A DNA stretch of 41,963 bases from an uncultured bacterium (GCA_905214425.1 CAJMLY010000018.1:1-41963); one strand, 5' to 3'; positions 16,589 through 24,956 are shown, counted from the stretch's first letter. Program-made: numbers and translations. The notes: generated from the sequence alone by a model not told the origin.

Positions 16589-18190
16589 CTACGACGCGAG
16601 CGTGGCAATGACGGCTTCGTCGCCGGCGTATATGAGGGTGTTGCCGTCGGGGATGATCGTTTGGCCGTCGCGCTTGAGCATCACGACGATAAAGGGGTGC
16701 TTGCCCTGCGGCACGTCGCGCAGGCGCTGACCGGCCAGACGTCCATGGGGCGTTACGGTGACCTCGCGTAGCGTAACCTCGGCACGCTCTTCAAACGTCG
16801 GCGCGGCCATCACTAACAGGTTACCTTCCTCAATTACGGTATCGCCGTTGGGTAGCACCGGGTGCGCACCGTCACGAAGCACCAGGACCACGAGCATGTC
16901 CGTTGCACTGCCAATATCCGCGAGCGAGCGTCCGGCAAACGGATGTCCAGCTCCCACCTTGAGCTTGACGAACGACATACCTTCTTCGTCGCGGTAATCG
17001 TTAAAGGTGCGGCGTACGTCGCCTTCTGCATCGATCATATCGAGTTTCTTCGCCACTGCTGGCAGCAGCGAGCCCTGCACCACAATGCTCGACACGGCAA
17101 TCACAAAGACCAGGTCAAACAGGTTATGTCCACCGGGAACGCCGGCCACCACGGCAAAGAGGCTAAAGACGACCGATGCTGCTCCGCGCAGGCCCGCCCA
17201 GCTTACGAGCGCCACCTGGCGAGGGTTTGTCTTAAAGGGCGCCAGCAGCAGACCGACGGCGATGGGGCGGCTCACGAAGAGCATAAACGCCATGAGTGCC
17301 AGGCCCGGCAGCAGCATTTGCGGCAGGCGGGCGGGCGTCACGAGCAGGCCGAGCAAAAAGAAGATGGTCATCTCGGCCATCTCGGTGAGGGTGTCGAAGA
17401 AGTGCGCCAGCTCGACCTTACCGGTGATGTCGCTCGCGCCTAGCACGATGCCGGCAAGGTACACGGCTAAAAAGCCGTTGCCGCCCAGGTAGCTCGGCAG
17501 CGCGTAGGCGACGATGGCCACGGCGAACAAGAAGATGGTCTGCGCGCCCTCGGCTGTCGCATGCGCGCGCTCGATCAGGCGGCCCGATGCCCAGCCGATG
17601 ACAAGGCCCAGGCCCACGCCTAGGATGATCTGCTTGGCCAGCAGCACGGGGATGTTAATGTCGCCGCCGGCCGCGAGTGTGGCGAGCACGGCGGTGAGCA
17701 TGTAGGCGACGGGATCGTTGGAGCCCGATTCGACCTCGAGCAGCGAGTCGGTGCCACCTCTCAGCGACAGACTGTGCTCGCGCAGCACGCTAAAGACGCT
17801 CGCCGCATCGGTAGACGCCACGACCGATCCCAGCAGCAGGCCGCCGATCCAGTCGAAGCCCAGCACGAAGTGCGCAAAGGCGCCCGTGATGCCGGCGGTG
17901 GCGACAACGCCGAGTGTGCTCAGCAGCACCGCCGGCGCGGTGACGGGCTTGGCGCGGTCGATATTGGTGTTAAAGCCGCCGTAGAACATGATGAACAGCA
18001 GCGCCGTGCTGCAGACGGTTTCGGTGAGCGCATAGTCGCTAAAGTCGATATGCGCCGGGCCGTTGACGCCCAGCAGCATGCCCAGCGCGATAAAGATGAG
18101 CAGGGTGGGGAAGGGGAGCTTTTTTCCGACGGGTTTGATGGTCAGGCACAAAATGATGACGAGGCCGATAAAGAGAAGTATCTGGTTCAT
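16589..18190 (-). CDS. potassium/proton antiporter (CPA1 family) with TrkA-C domains
   Basis: 533 aa. Residues 1-390 are a CPA1-type antiporter: about 12-13 hydrophobic segments, GSVVASTDAASVFSVLRE, and LEVESGSNDPVAYML with the conserved ND pair of the ion-binding site. The cytoplasmic C-terminus has RCK/TrkA-C-like domains (FVKLKVGAGHPFAGRSLADI near 410; VTPHGRLAGQRLRDVPQG near 480, ending IYAGDEAVIATLAS), as in CvrA/NhaP2 proteins. It probably exchanges cytoplasmic K+ (or Na+) for H+ under control of a nucleotide or ion bound to the RCK part. The gene is convergent with the 63-aa gene and divergent from the phosphoesterase gene. Confidence 0.87.
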   Translation of the reverse strand: MNQILLFIGLVIILCLTIKPVGKKLPFPTLLIFIALGMLLGVNGPAHIDFSDYALTETVCSTALLFIMFYGGFNTNIDRAKPVTAPAVLLSTLGVVATAGITGAFAHFVLGFDWIGGLLLGSVVASTDAASVFSVLREHSLSLRGGTDSLLEVESGSNDPVAYMLTAVLATLAAGGDINIPVLLAKQIILGVGLGLVIGWASGRLIERAHATAEGAQTIFLFAVAIVAYALPSYLGGNGFLAVYLAGIVLGASDITGKVELAHFFDTLTEMAEMTIFFLLGLLVTPARLPQMLLPGLALMAFMLFVSRPIAVGLLLAPFKTNPRQVALVSWAGLRGAASVVFSLFAVVAGVPGGHNLFDLVFVIAVSSIVVQGSLLPAVAKKLDMIDAEGDVRRTFNDYRDEEGMSFVKLKVGAGHPFAGRSLADIGSATDMLVVLVLRDGAHPVLPNGDTVIEEGNLLVMAAPTFEERAEVTLREVTVTPHGRLAGQRLRDVPQGKHPFIVVMLKRDGQTIIPDGNTLIYAGDEAVIATLAS

Positions 18191-18515
18191 GGATGGTGTC
18201 CGCTCCTGGGTGGTTGGCGTGGCACGGTCAGTTATCTGCGTTTATTTGTACCCAAAGATGGTGGGTTTATGGGCCTGGATTGCGGGCGTGCGCATTTTCG
18301 ACACGAGGCTGCGACGGGAGCGTCGCTGGTCGGGGCGCTGGGCCAGGCGGCGTGGCGTGAGCGGTGCGGGTGGGCAGGCGTGCGCTGGCGGCCGTTGACG
18401 GTATGCAACCCTTTCCAGCTTTATTGCAACGGAGTACAATGGGTAACGTTTAAGTTCAACTTGAAGTTTTAGTTGCGGCTCCGGGCTTCGGCCGCAATGT
18501 AAAGAGAGGCGTTCC
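18191..18515. other. divergent intergenic region, 325 bp
   Basis: Lies between the antiporter and phosphoesterase starts. It contains the predicted promoter at 18412-18440, a small palindrome (AAGTTCAACTTGAA at about 18452-18465) and a 7-bp hairpin (TTGCGGC/GCCGCAA at 18473-18498) directly before the ribosome-binding site. Nothing else recognised. Confidence 0.5.
18412..18440 (+). promoter_or_regulatory. sigma70-type promoter for the phosphoesterase
   Basis: TTTCCA, a 17-bp spacer and TACAAT at 18435-18440. Transcription would begin near 18447, giving a ~70-nt leader that carries the small palindrome and the TTGCGGC hairpin. Confidence 0.5.
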
Positions 18516-19355
18516 ATGGCGATCTATGTGACATCCGATGCTCACGGGCACGTGCGCGCGCTTGACGAGGCCCTGTCCAAGATCTCGCTGGCGTCCGAAG
18601 ATACGCTGTACGTGCTGGGCGACATGATCGATCGCGGGCCCGATCCGGTCGGCGTTATTAAGCTCGTGCGCTCGCTACCCAACGCTCGCGTGCTCAAGGG
18701 CAATCACGAGCAGATCATGCTCGATGCCATCATTGGCCAGGATCCGCTCGATGCCGAGACCTGGGATATCAACGGCGGTTGGACTACCCGTCAGCAGCTC
18801 AACGATATGGAATTTGAGGCGTACGAGGAGCTCGTGCGTTGGATGGCAACGCTGCCGCTCTACGCCGTGGTCGAGACTGACGAGCGTCCGTATCTGCTGG
18901 TGCACGCCGGTATCCAGACCGAGGCAGCGCGGGCGTTTTTGCTTGAACATGGGGTTGATTGTGCCGATGGTGCGGGGGCGGTGGATGCCGATCGCGAACT
19001 GCTGAAGCAGATGCTTGCGGTGCAGTCGTCCGATGACTTGCTGTGGATTCGTCACGGCTACTGGGATGCGCCGACGGGGCTGCTCTCTGCCGAGGGCAAG
19101 GGCCCGGTCGTGGTGAGCGGCCACACGCCCACGGTGTCGCTTGGACGTTATTGCGAGGTCGGCGGCCTGGCGGGGCTCGATGAGGAGTCGGGGCGCGGGC
19201 AGATCGTGCGCCTGGGCGGCGAGGATACCGCCGGCGTGCCCGATCGCATCGACATCGATTGCGCCGCCGCCACCGGCTCCGAGTTCGGCCGCGTGGGCAT
19301 CCTGCGTCTGGACGATGGTGCGGAATTCTACGCGAACATTCTTCCTGGCGAATGA
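18516..19355 (+). CDS. metallophosphoesterase (PPP-like serine/threonine phosphatase fold)
   Basis: 279 aa. SDAHGHVRAL (first metal D-x-H), GDMIDRGPD (second), LKGNHEQIM (GNHE), HAGIQT and VSGHTPTV give the full metallophosphoesterase motif set in the order of bacterial PrpA/ApaH-like protein phosphatases. It could be a protein phosphatase or an Ap4A hydrolase; length and motif spacing resemble the former. AAAGAGAGG precedes the ATG. It is a single gene, convergent with the flippase, and followed by the repeat cluster 19364-19660. Confidence 0.87.
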   Translation: MAIYVTSDAHGHVRALDEALSKISLASEDTLYVLGDMIDRGPDPVGVIKLVRSLPNARVLKGNHEQIMLDAIIGQDPLDAETWDINGGWTTRQQLNDMEFEAYEELVRWMATLPLYAVVETDERPYLLVHAGIQTEAARAFLLEHGVDCADGAGAVDADRELLKQMLAVQSSDDLLWIRHGYWDAPTGLLSAEGKGPVVVSGHTPTVSLGRYCEVGGLAGLDEESGRGQIVRLGGEDTAGVPDRIDIDCAAATGSEFGRVGILRLDDGAEFYANILPGE

Positions 19356-19363
19356 TTGCACAA

Positions 19364-19404
19364 GGGGTAGCTAATTTGGGACGGGGCTTTTTTGACTACT
19401 TTTG
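19364..19404. repeat. GGGAC palindrome, family D (first of two)
   Basis: GTAGCTAATTTGGGACGGGG followed by CTTTTTTGACTAC. GTAG and CTAC close a loose hairpin with GGGAC in the loop. The segment TTGGGACGGGGCTTTTTTGA recurs in reverse complement at 30559-30586. It starts 9 bp after the phosphoesterase stop and could act as a terminator (T6 run). Confidence 0.75.
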
Positions 19405-19416
19405 CCCTTCTGCCCA

Positions 19417-19457
19417 CCAAATGATTTTTCTGGGACGGGGATTTAAAAATCATTTGG
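19417..19457. repeat. GGGAC palindrome, family D (second of two)
   Basis: A perfect 13-bp AT-rich stem (CCAAATGATTTTT at 19417-19429 and its complement at 19445-19457) with loop CTGGGACGGGGATTT. The same design recurs at 30499-30537 with a slightly different stem. Confidence 0.85.
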
Positions 19458-19468
19458 CTGCCCGCTGG

Positions 19469-19592
19469 CTAAGTGAGTAGACTTTTTTAGAAATGCCGAG
19501 CACCCAACATATTTACCTCAATAAAAACCGCAGGTCACAGATTTGTGCTTTGTTGGCGTGGTCGGGGATTCGGAAAAAGTCTACTCACTTAG
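19469..19592. repeat. CTAAGTGAGTAGACTT inverted-repeat element, copy 2
   Basis: A 124-bp unit with 19-bp perfect inverted repeats (CTAAGTGAGTAGACTTTTT at 19469-19487 and its complement at 19574-19592). The interior matches copy 1 at 16376-16498, and the tail TTGTCCGCAACGAGACCCC at 19609-19627 is conserved. It lies between the convergent phosphoesterase and flippase genes, in the same relative position and orientation as copy 1. Confidence 0.87.
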
Positions 19593-19672
19593 TTTTGCGT
19601 GATGCATATTGTCCGCAACGAGACCCCAGTCGGGGAGATTCCATCGCAAACTAGCTGCCTCCATTGCTCCAT

Positions 19673-21247
19673 TTAGGCGCCGTATGGGTTACGGTCGCGT
19701 TCGATGCGTTGGCGGATGTGGGCGTACTCGATAATCAGCAGCACCAGGAGTAGGGCCATGATGGCTAGGTAGCTCACCACAGCGCCCATCAGACCCAGGA
19801 GCTTAATCAGGATTACCGGCAGCACCACGCTTACGGCGAAGCAGATCAGGTAGATCTTGGTGACGTCGCCGGCGTGGCGCAACACCGTGATGATGGCGTA
19901 GATAAAGTCGATTGCCGCGGTGACGCCGCCGGCGACGACCATTAGCAGCGCCAGCGTGCGGTAACGCTCAAAGTTAAGGCCGTACATAAAGCTCATGATG
20001 GGGATGCCGGGGCCTGCCATAAATGCGGCGCACGTTCCGGTAATGACCACGATTAGTGCCATAACGGCAACAATAATCAGGTCAAAGCGGCGACGCTTAC
20101 GCGGATTCGCCCAAATGCTCGACAGACGCAGGAGCTGCGGTTTATAGATAAATCCAATGCTCAACAAAATGGCCTGCGCCGGAAAGAACAGTGCATTAAA
20201 GTACAGCTGATACTTGTAGGCCAGCGTGCCCTCCATCACGAACTTGGGCATGCTCTCGATAAGGTTGAACAGGAACAGCGCACCAAAGAGCGGGGCGCAC
20301 TGGATAAACAGGTGGCCAGCTTCGCGTAGACTCATGCGGCGCGATTTTTCGGTTTCGAGCAGGGCGAGCGGGGCGGTGACCAGCACGAGCGAGGCGATGG
20401 CGGCGACACCCATGGCCATGGCCGCGATGGGCATGCTGCGTGTGAGGAACAGTGCCACGCTAAAGACCGCGATGACGCCGGCGGAACGCAGCGTCTGGCT
20501 CATGCCGGCCAAATAGAGCTTGTCGGCCTGCTGCAGGCGGCCCTCGTACACGTCGGCGATGCCGTCGATCACCTTATACAGGTAGACGCCCAGGCCGATC
20601 GTGGCCATCTGCGCATCGTAGCCGCGGGCGCTGCTGTATACCAGGCCGCATGCCAGCGCGAGCACTCCGCAGAGCCAGCGGTTGAGCTGGTAGGAGGCAA
20701 AGGACGTCTTTTCGTCGATGTCCGAGACCTGAAAGTTGCGCACGCCGTAGTTGCACGCGATCATGATGAGCGTGCCGGTGACAAAGGCGATGGAGAACTT
20801 GCCGGCTTCCTCGGCGCCAACGAGCTGCGTCGACACAATGGTGAGCAGCGGAAACGCCATGCCCCATACGGCGGTGCCTAGGGTATTCCAAAGGTAGTCG
20901 CGACGGGTGGCGTGATCTTCGTACTCGGCTTCTTGCGTGGAGAAGCCGCCGCCGTAGACGGCTCCGAGCAGGCGGTTCCACCAGGCATTGGCCATGCGGT
21001 GGATGGGGCCGGGTTGGCGATCGCGCTCGCGGCGACGGCGTGTGGCCTGGCTGCTGTCGGGACCGCCGGCGTTACGCTGGCTTAGCTCTTGGATGCGCGC
21101 GAGCTCCTCGGCGGTGTGCGATGCGGGGAACAGGCCGTTCTCGATGCGCCCGCCCTGTCCGTGCGTCTCGCCCGATACGGTGGGGTCGGCGACGCCATTG
21201 CGGCGGGCGATGGCGCGGCGGATGCTATCGAGGGGCGTGATACTCAA
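19673..21247 (-). CDS. polysaccharide flippase-like membrane protein (MATE/Wzx-like)
   Basis: 524 aa. The first ~95 residues are hydrophilic and Arg-rich, so they are probably cytoplasmic. From residue ~105 onward there are about 12-14 hydrophobic segments, in the arrangement of the oligosaccharidyl-lipid/polysaccharide flippase branch of the MOP superfamily (Wzx/MurJ-like), including GVRNFQVSDIDE and MPKFVMEGTLAYKYQLYFNALFFP-type segments between helices. It probably flips a lipid-linked glycan or polymer precursor, but the substrate is unknown. Translation seems to begin at a TTG (21247) preceded by AAAGGA seven bases upstream; the first ATG is far inside. It lies opposite pckA across the family C repeat cluster. 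Confidence 0.72.
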   Translation of the reverse strand: MSITPLDSIRRAIARRNGVADPTVSGETHGQGGRIENGLFPASHTAEELARIQELSQRNAGGPDSSQATRRRRERDRQPGPIHRMANAWWNRLLGAVYGGGFSTQEAEYEDHATRRDYLWNTLGTAVWGMAFPLLTIVSTQLVGAEEAGKFSIAFVTGTLIMIACNYGVRNFQVSDIDEKTSFASYQLNRWLCGVLALACGLVYSSARGYDAQMATIGLGVYLYKVIDGIADVYEGRLQQADKLYLAGMSQTLRSAGVIAVFSVALFLTRSMPIAAMAMGVAAIASLVLVTAPLALLETEKSRRMSLREAGHLFIQCAPLFGALFLFNLIESMPKFVMEGTLAYKYQLYFNALFFPAQAILLSIGFIYKPQLLRLSSIWANPRKRRRFDLIIVAVMALIVVITGTCAAFMAGPGIPIMSFMYGLNFERYRTLALLMVVAGGVTAAIDFIYAIITVLRHAGDVTKIYLICFAVSVVLPVILIKLLGLMGAVVSYLAIMALLLVLLIIEYAHIRQRIERDRNPYGA

Positions 21248-21350
21248 GGCTGAGTCCTTTCTATTGCTGTGCTCTAGTATAGACGCGACGGCGTTTGCTC
21301 GTGTTTTTGAACAGGTTGTTCAATATTTTCGGCGACGCCGTTCAGTAGTC

Positions 21351-21460
21351 GGCACTTAGGGACGTTCCTTATGTGCCGGCATCTGGGGACACTCCTTGGC
21401 TGCTGCCTGTTCAAGAGTGTCCCCAGCGACTAGTCGTTTAAGAACGTCCCCAATGACTAG
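21351..21460. repeat. GGGAC palindrome cluster, family C
   Basis: Several units form a composite inverted repeat. A GGCAC...GTGCC hairpin (21351-21377) carries GGGACGTTCC in its loop. A second unit contains GGGGACACTCC (21385-21395). Their reverse complements, GAGTGTCCCC and AAGAACGTCCCCA, follow at 21415-21452, the latter inside a CTAGTCGTT/AATGACTAG hairpin (21430-21459). A shorter two-unit copy occurs at 34252-34304. It fills the 21248-21599 interval, which otherwise holds only the flippase and pckA upstream regions. Confidence 0.82.
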
Positions 21461-21599
21461 GCCGCTTGCGTGCGATTTTTGACCGTTGAGCGGGCGCTTC
21501 GCCGTTGCCGCAAAAACGATTTTGCATATCGGGTACAACGGGCTTTACGTGAGTAAAGTGCGCGCCGCGTCCGCGTGTCGCGCTTTTAAAGGAGGCCCC

Positions 21600-23270
21600 A
21601 TGCCTGGTGTTACCCCTGCAGAAGTTCTGTCCAACTTTGGTCTTACGCTGGTCGAAGATCCCGCCGAGAACCAACCCCGCCTGCTGGTGGACCTGCCGGC
21701 GGCAGAGCTCGTCGAGTATGCCATCCGTCGCGAAGAAGGCCGCATGGCCTCCAACGGCGCACTGGTGATCGAGACGGGGGAGCGTACCGGACGTTCACCC
21801 AACGACCGCTTTATCGTCGATACGCCCGACGTGCACGACAAGATTGCCTGGGGCGCTGTCAACCGCCCGCTTTCGATTGAGAGCTACGAAGCCATCAAGG
21901 CCGGCATCGTCGACTATCTCAACGAGCGCGACGTGTTCGTCACCCGCGGTATGGCCGGTGCCGACCGCAACCATACACGTCGCCTGCTTGTCGCCTGCGA
22001 GCGTGCCAGCCAGGCGCTCTTTATTAAGCAAATGCTCGCCCGCCCGCTTGCCCGCGAAATCGCACGCACCGGCGAGCCGGACTTCTGCGTCCTTGCCGCA
22101 CCTGGCTATCAGTGCGACCCTGCCATCAAGGGCCTCAACTCCAGCGCCGCCGTGGTCATCAACTTCCAGGAGCGCGTGATTCTGGTCGCTGGTACCGGCT
22201 ACTCCGGCGAGATTAAAAAGTCCATCTTCAGCGTCATGAACTACCTGCTGCCCGTCGAGGACGACGTACTGCCCATGCATTGCTCGGCCAGCATGGATCC
22301 CGTCACGCACGAGACCGCGGTGTTCTTTGGCCTGTCGGGCACCGGCAAGACCACGCTTTCGGCCAACCCCACGCGTCTGCTGATCGGCGATGACGAGCAC
22401 GGCTGGTCCGATATGGGCATCTTTAACGTCGAGGGCGGCTGCTACGCCAAGTGCGAGGGCTTGGACGCGTTCCACGAGCCCGAGATCTTCAACGCCGTTC
22501 GCTTTGGCGCCATCTGCGAAAACGTGGTACTCGATGAGAATCGCAAGCCCAACTACGACGACGTCTCGATCACGCACAACACGCGCGTGGCATACCCCGT
22601 CGAGCATATCCCCAACGCGTGGACCAAGGGCATGGGCACCACTCCGAGCGTCGTGCTGTTTTTGACCTGCGACGCCTTTGGCGTGCTGCCGCCCATCTCG
22701 CGCCTGACGGCCGATGCCGCCATGTACCACTTTGTGACGGGCTTTACGGCCAAGATCCCCGGCACCGAGGTCGGCGTCACCGAGCCCACGCCCACGTTCT
22801 CCTCGCTGTTTGGCGAGCCGTTTATGCCGCTCGACCCCATGGTCTACGCTAAGATGCTCGGCGAGCGCATCGCCGACGGCCGCACGCGCGTCTATCTGGT
22901 CAACACCGGCTGGATTGGCGGCGGCTACGGCGTGGGTCATCGCATCGAGCTTGCCTATACGCGCTCACTGGTCGCTCGCGCCCTCGACGGCACCATCGAG
23001 GACAGCGAGTTTGTGCACGACGACATCTATAATGTCGACATTCCCACTACGTGCCACGGTGTGCCCGACGGTATCCTGGTGCCGCGCCAGTACTGGCAGA
23101 GCACTGCGCGCTACGACGAGGCCGCGCACAACCTGGCGGTGATGTTCGAGGAGAACTTCGAGAAGAAGTACTCGCACCTGCCCGAGTCCGTCAAAGCCGC
23201 CGGCCCGCACGCCCAGGTGCCCGTCGAGGCCCGCCATCGCGGCCGCGGCCTGCTGGGACTCCGCCACTAG
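21600..23270 (+). CDS. pckA: phosphoenolpyruvate carboxykinase (ATP)
   Basis: 556 aa, slightly long for the ~530-aa family. It catalyses oxaloacetate + ATP to PEP + CO2 + ADP; in fermenting gut bacteria it often runs in the carboxylating direction toward succinate or C4 acids. The kinase-1a site FFGLSGTGKTTLS lies near residues 240-250, with IGDDEHGWSDMGIFNVEGGCYAKC (metal and substrate loop) just after, RSPNDRFIVD near 63 and GYSGEIKKS near 200. The reading frame is open upstream, but the ATG at 21600 has AAAGGAGG seven bases before it. It is followed 15 bp later by a family A palindrome that probably terminates the message. Confidence 0.93.
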   Translation: MPGVTPAEVLSNFGLTLVEDPAENQPRLLVDLPAAELVEYAIRREEGRMASNGALVIETGERTGRSPNDRFIVDTPDVHDKIAWGAVNRPLSIESYEAIKAGIVDYLNERDVFVTRGMAGADRNHTRRLLVACERASQALFIKQMLARPLAREIARTGEPDFCVLAAPGYQCDPAIKGLNSSAAVVINFQERVILVAGTGYSGEIKKSIFSVMNYLLPVEDDVLPMHCSASMDPVTHETAVFFGLSGTGKTTLSANPTRLLIGDDEHGWSDMGIFNVEGGCYAKCEGLDAFHEPEIFNAVRFGAICENVVLDENRKPNYDDVSITHNTRVAYPVEHIPNAWTKGMGTTPSVVLFLTCDAFGVLPPISRLTADAAMYHFVTGFTAKIPGTEVGVTEPTPTFSSLFGEPFMPLDPMVYAKMLGERIADGRTRVYLVNTGWIGGGYGVGHRIELAYTRSLVARALDGTIEDSEFVHDDIYNVDIPTTCHGVPDGILVPRQYWQSTARYDEAAHNLAVMFEENFEKKYSHLPESVKAAGPHAQVPVEARHRGRGLLGLRH

Positions 23271-23285
23271 CGTCGCCTCAGACCC

Positions 23286-23326
23286 AAAACCACCACAAAG
23301 GGGACAGGCACCTTTGTGGTGGTTTT
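23286..23326 (+). repeat. GGGAC palindrome, family A, forward orientation
   Basis: A 41-bp element: perfect 16-bp stem AAAACCACCACAAAGG with its complement, and loop GGACAGGCA (core GGGGACAGGCACC). A T-run follows, so it is a likely terminator for pckA. Its 3' T-tract also contributes the -35 hexamer of the next promoter. Confidence 0.92.
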
Positions 23327-23353
23327 GCTTGGGCGGATGACTCGGGTTACAAT
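23325..23353 (+). promoter_or_regulatory. sigma70-type promoter for the B3/4 leader
   Basis: TTGCTT (23325-23330), a 17-bp spacer, TACAAT (23348-23353). The -35 hexamer begins inside the terminal T-tract of the family A palindrome. The predicted start is near 23360. Confidence 0.6.
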
Positions 23354-23359
23354 ACGCCA

Positions 23360-23455
23360 GACATATCGTCCCCTTCTCCGGATGGGGACAGCGTAAGCGC
23401 TCTTGTGACGGCACCGTAGGACTTTGAAGGTGGCCGTCGTGAGGGCGCTTTTTGT
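23360..23455 (+). ncRNA. terminator-ended leader RNA (possible attenuator) of the B3/4 gene
   Basis: About 95 nt between the predicted promoter and a terminator. A first hairpin GTCCCC/GGGGAC (23368-23373 with 23384-23389) has a UCCGGA-containing loop. A second, 18-bp stem (23395-23412 with 23433-23450, fully paired if four G-U wobbles are allowed) is followed by CTTTTTG. The coding start is 43 nt further on at 23498. The layout suits premature termination controlled by a ligand, tRNA or ribosome; I do not recognise a known riboswitch or T-box consensus. Confidence 0.55.
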
Positions 23456-23497
23456 TTAGGTGCCCGGGCTCGGGCGCACGCTATGAAGGGAGAGCAT

Positions 23498-24217
23498 ATG
23501 AAGAGTTTCGTTGCTGAGGATTCGTTTTGGGAGCTGTTTCCGCAGGCGGCGGTCGGCGTCGTGGTCGTAAAGGGCATGAAGCCCGCGGCGCAGATTCCTC
23601 AGGAGGACGTGGATGCGATCGCCGCGTTGCTCGACCGCGCCAATATCGATGCGGAACGTTACCTGACGAGTGATACCATCAGCGAGAATGCGCCGGTTAA
23701 GGCATGGCGCGAGGCGTATCGCCTGTTCAAGACCAAGAAGGGCGCGCGTTGCTCAGTTGAGAACCTGCTCAAGCGCGTGCTCAAAGGCAAGCCGGTCGGC
23801 CACATCACACCGGCGGTGGATATCTACAATACGATTTCGTTGACTTATGCGTTGCCCGTTGGCGGTGAAGATTTGCATACTATTGAGGGCATTCTGCGCC
23901 TGGCGGTGACCGACGGCGGCGACGCGTTCTTGCCACTTGGCGAGGAGGCGGATGATCCGACACTGCCCGGTGAGCTTGCCTATATCGATGATGCGGGCGC
24001 CGTGTGCCGTTGCTGGAACTGGCGCGATGGCGTTCGCACGGCGCTGTCCGACGATTCGGCCGACGCATTTCTGGCGATTGAGTGCGTGGAGCCCGAGCGG
24101 ATGGGGGATTGCCAGGCTGCGATCGATCGCCTCGCTGAGTTGCTCGAGCGCTATCTGGGAGCGACGGTCGTCGTTAAGACGCTTGTAACCCGCGACAATC
24201 CCTGCGTGGAGCTGTAG
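23498..24217 (+). CDS. B3/4 domain-containing protein
   Basis: 239 aa. KAWREAYRLF, AVDIYNTISLTYALPVGGEDL and YIDDAGAVCRCWNWRDG match the B3/B4 fold found in the phenylalanyl-tRNA synthetase beta subunit, where it edits mischarged tRNA. Stand-alone versions of this domain occur in many bacteria and are thought to edit or bind aminoacyl-tRNA or related molecules, but are poorly characterised. The ATG at 23498 is preceded by GAAGGGAGA and chosen over an earlier ATG at 23483. It has its own promoter and terminator-like leader (see 23360-23455), an arrangement suited to amino-acid-responsive control. A reversed family A palindrome follows 26 bp after the stop. Confidence 0.8.
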   Translation: MKSFVAEDSFWELFPQAAVGVVVVKGMKPAAQIPQEDVDAIAALLDRANIDAERYLTSDTISENAPVKAWREAYRLFKTKKGARCSVENLLKRVLKGKPVGHITPAVDIYNTISLTYALPVGGEDLHTIEGILRLAVTDGGDAFLPLGEEADDPTLPGELAYIDDAGAVCRCWNWRDGVRTALSDDSADAFLAIECVEPERMGDCQAAIDRLAELLERYLGATVVVKTLVTRDNPCVEL

Positions 24218-24243
24218 CGGCGCCTAGAACCTATTGATGCCCC

Positions 24244-24282
24244 AAACCACCACAAAGGTGCCTGTCCCCTTTGTGGTGGTTT
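24244..24282 (+). repeat. GGGAC palindrome, family A, reverse orientation
   Basis: 15-bp stem AAACCACCACAAAGG with its complement. The loop reads TGCCTGTCC, the reverse complement of the loop at 23286. A TTTTTA run follows, so it is a likely terminator of the B3/4 gene. Confidence 0.92.
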
Positions 24283-24387
24283 TTATGTTGATGGGTTAAC
24301 AAATGGGATATTTGGGTATGGGGGTTCGGACATGCGGCTAAGATGTTTACCCGTTAGCATCATGCAAGCGAAAGGCGGTCGTCTCCC

Positions 24388-24837
24388 ATGCAGCAGAACG
24401 ACGAGACACGTTTTGAGGATTTTGTCGGACTGATCAGCGGCCTCTACAAGGAGATTCAGCGCATCAAGACGTCCGAGGGCGCAAGGCTCGGCCTTAAGGG
24501 CTCCGACGTCATGTGCCTGTACTATCTTGAGCGCAGCAAGGACGGCCTGACTGGCGCCGACCTCGCCCGCATGGCCGGCGTTACCCGTGCCGCCGTTTCG
24601 CGCACACTGGCACATCTGGAGGAGGGTGGCTACGTCGAGGTCGACGACTCGGGCGATGCTGCCGTCAAGTACCGCGCTCCGGTTCGCCTGACTGCCCTGG
24701 GCGGCGAGAGCATGAGCGAGGCCGATCGCATCATTCGCGAAGTGCTCGACACCACCGGCAAGGCCATGGGCGTGGAGCAGCGCGAGCAGATGTATGCGTC
24801 GCTGCGTACGATTCTCAACACCTTGCGCGAGATCTAA
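24388..24837 (+). CDS. MarR family transcriptional regulator
   Basis: 149 aa. A winged helix-turn-helix of the MarR family: GLKGSDVMCLYYLERSKDGLT, then the recognition-helix region LARMAGVTRAAVSRTLAHLEEGGYVEV and the wing with YRAPVRLTALG. Family members are dimers that bind palindromic operators and release on binding small phenolics or other ligands. The ligand is unknown. It precedes degV by 119 bp in the same direction but is probably not coupled to it; a family A palindrome separates it from the B3/4 gene. Confidence 0.87.
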   Translation: MQQNDETRFEDFVGLISGLYKEIQRIKTSEGARLGLKGSDVMCLYYLERSKDGLTGADLARMAGVTRAAVSRTLAHLEEGGYVEVDDSGDAAVKYRAPVRLTALGGESMSEADRIIREVLDTTGKAMGVEQREQMYASLRTILNTLREI

Positions 24838-24956
24838 GGCCGCCAAGGCATCTGCTTCCAATTAATAACTGCATAGTCCCGTTTGAGCGCGTATACCGTG
24901 CCGGGGCATTGCTGTCAAAATTCCCCGCGCGAGGTCCGCGCAAGAAAGGATTCGCT

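Noticed and set aside
16376..19592. The CTAAGTGAGTAGACTT units as an IS element
   Set aside because: At ~124 bp with no frame they cannot encode a transposase; at most they are non-autonomous. No target-site duplication could be seen by eye.
23360..23455. T-box or known riboswitch in the B3/4 leader
   Set aside because: GGTGG is present, but the AGGGTGGNACCGCG antiterminator and Stem I features are not; I leave it as an unclassified leader.
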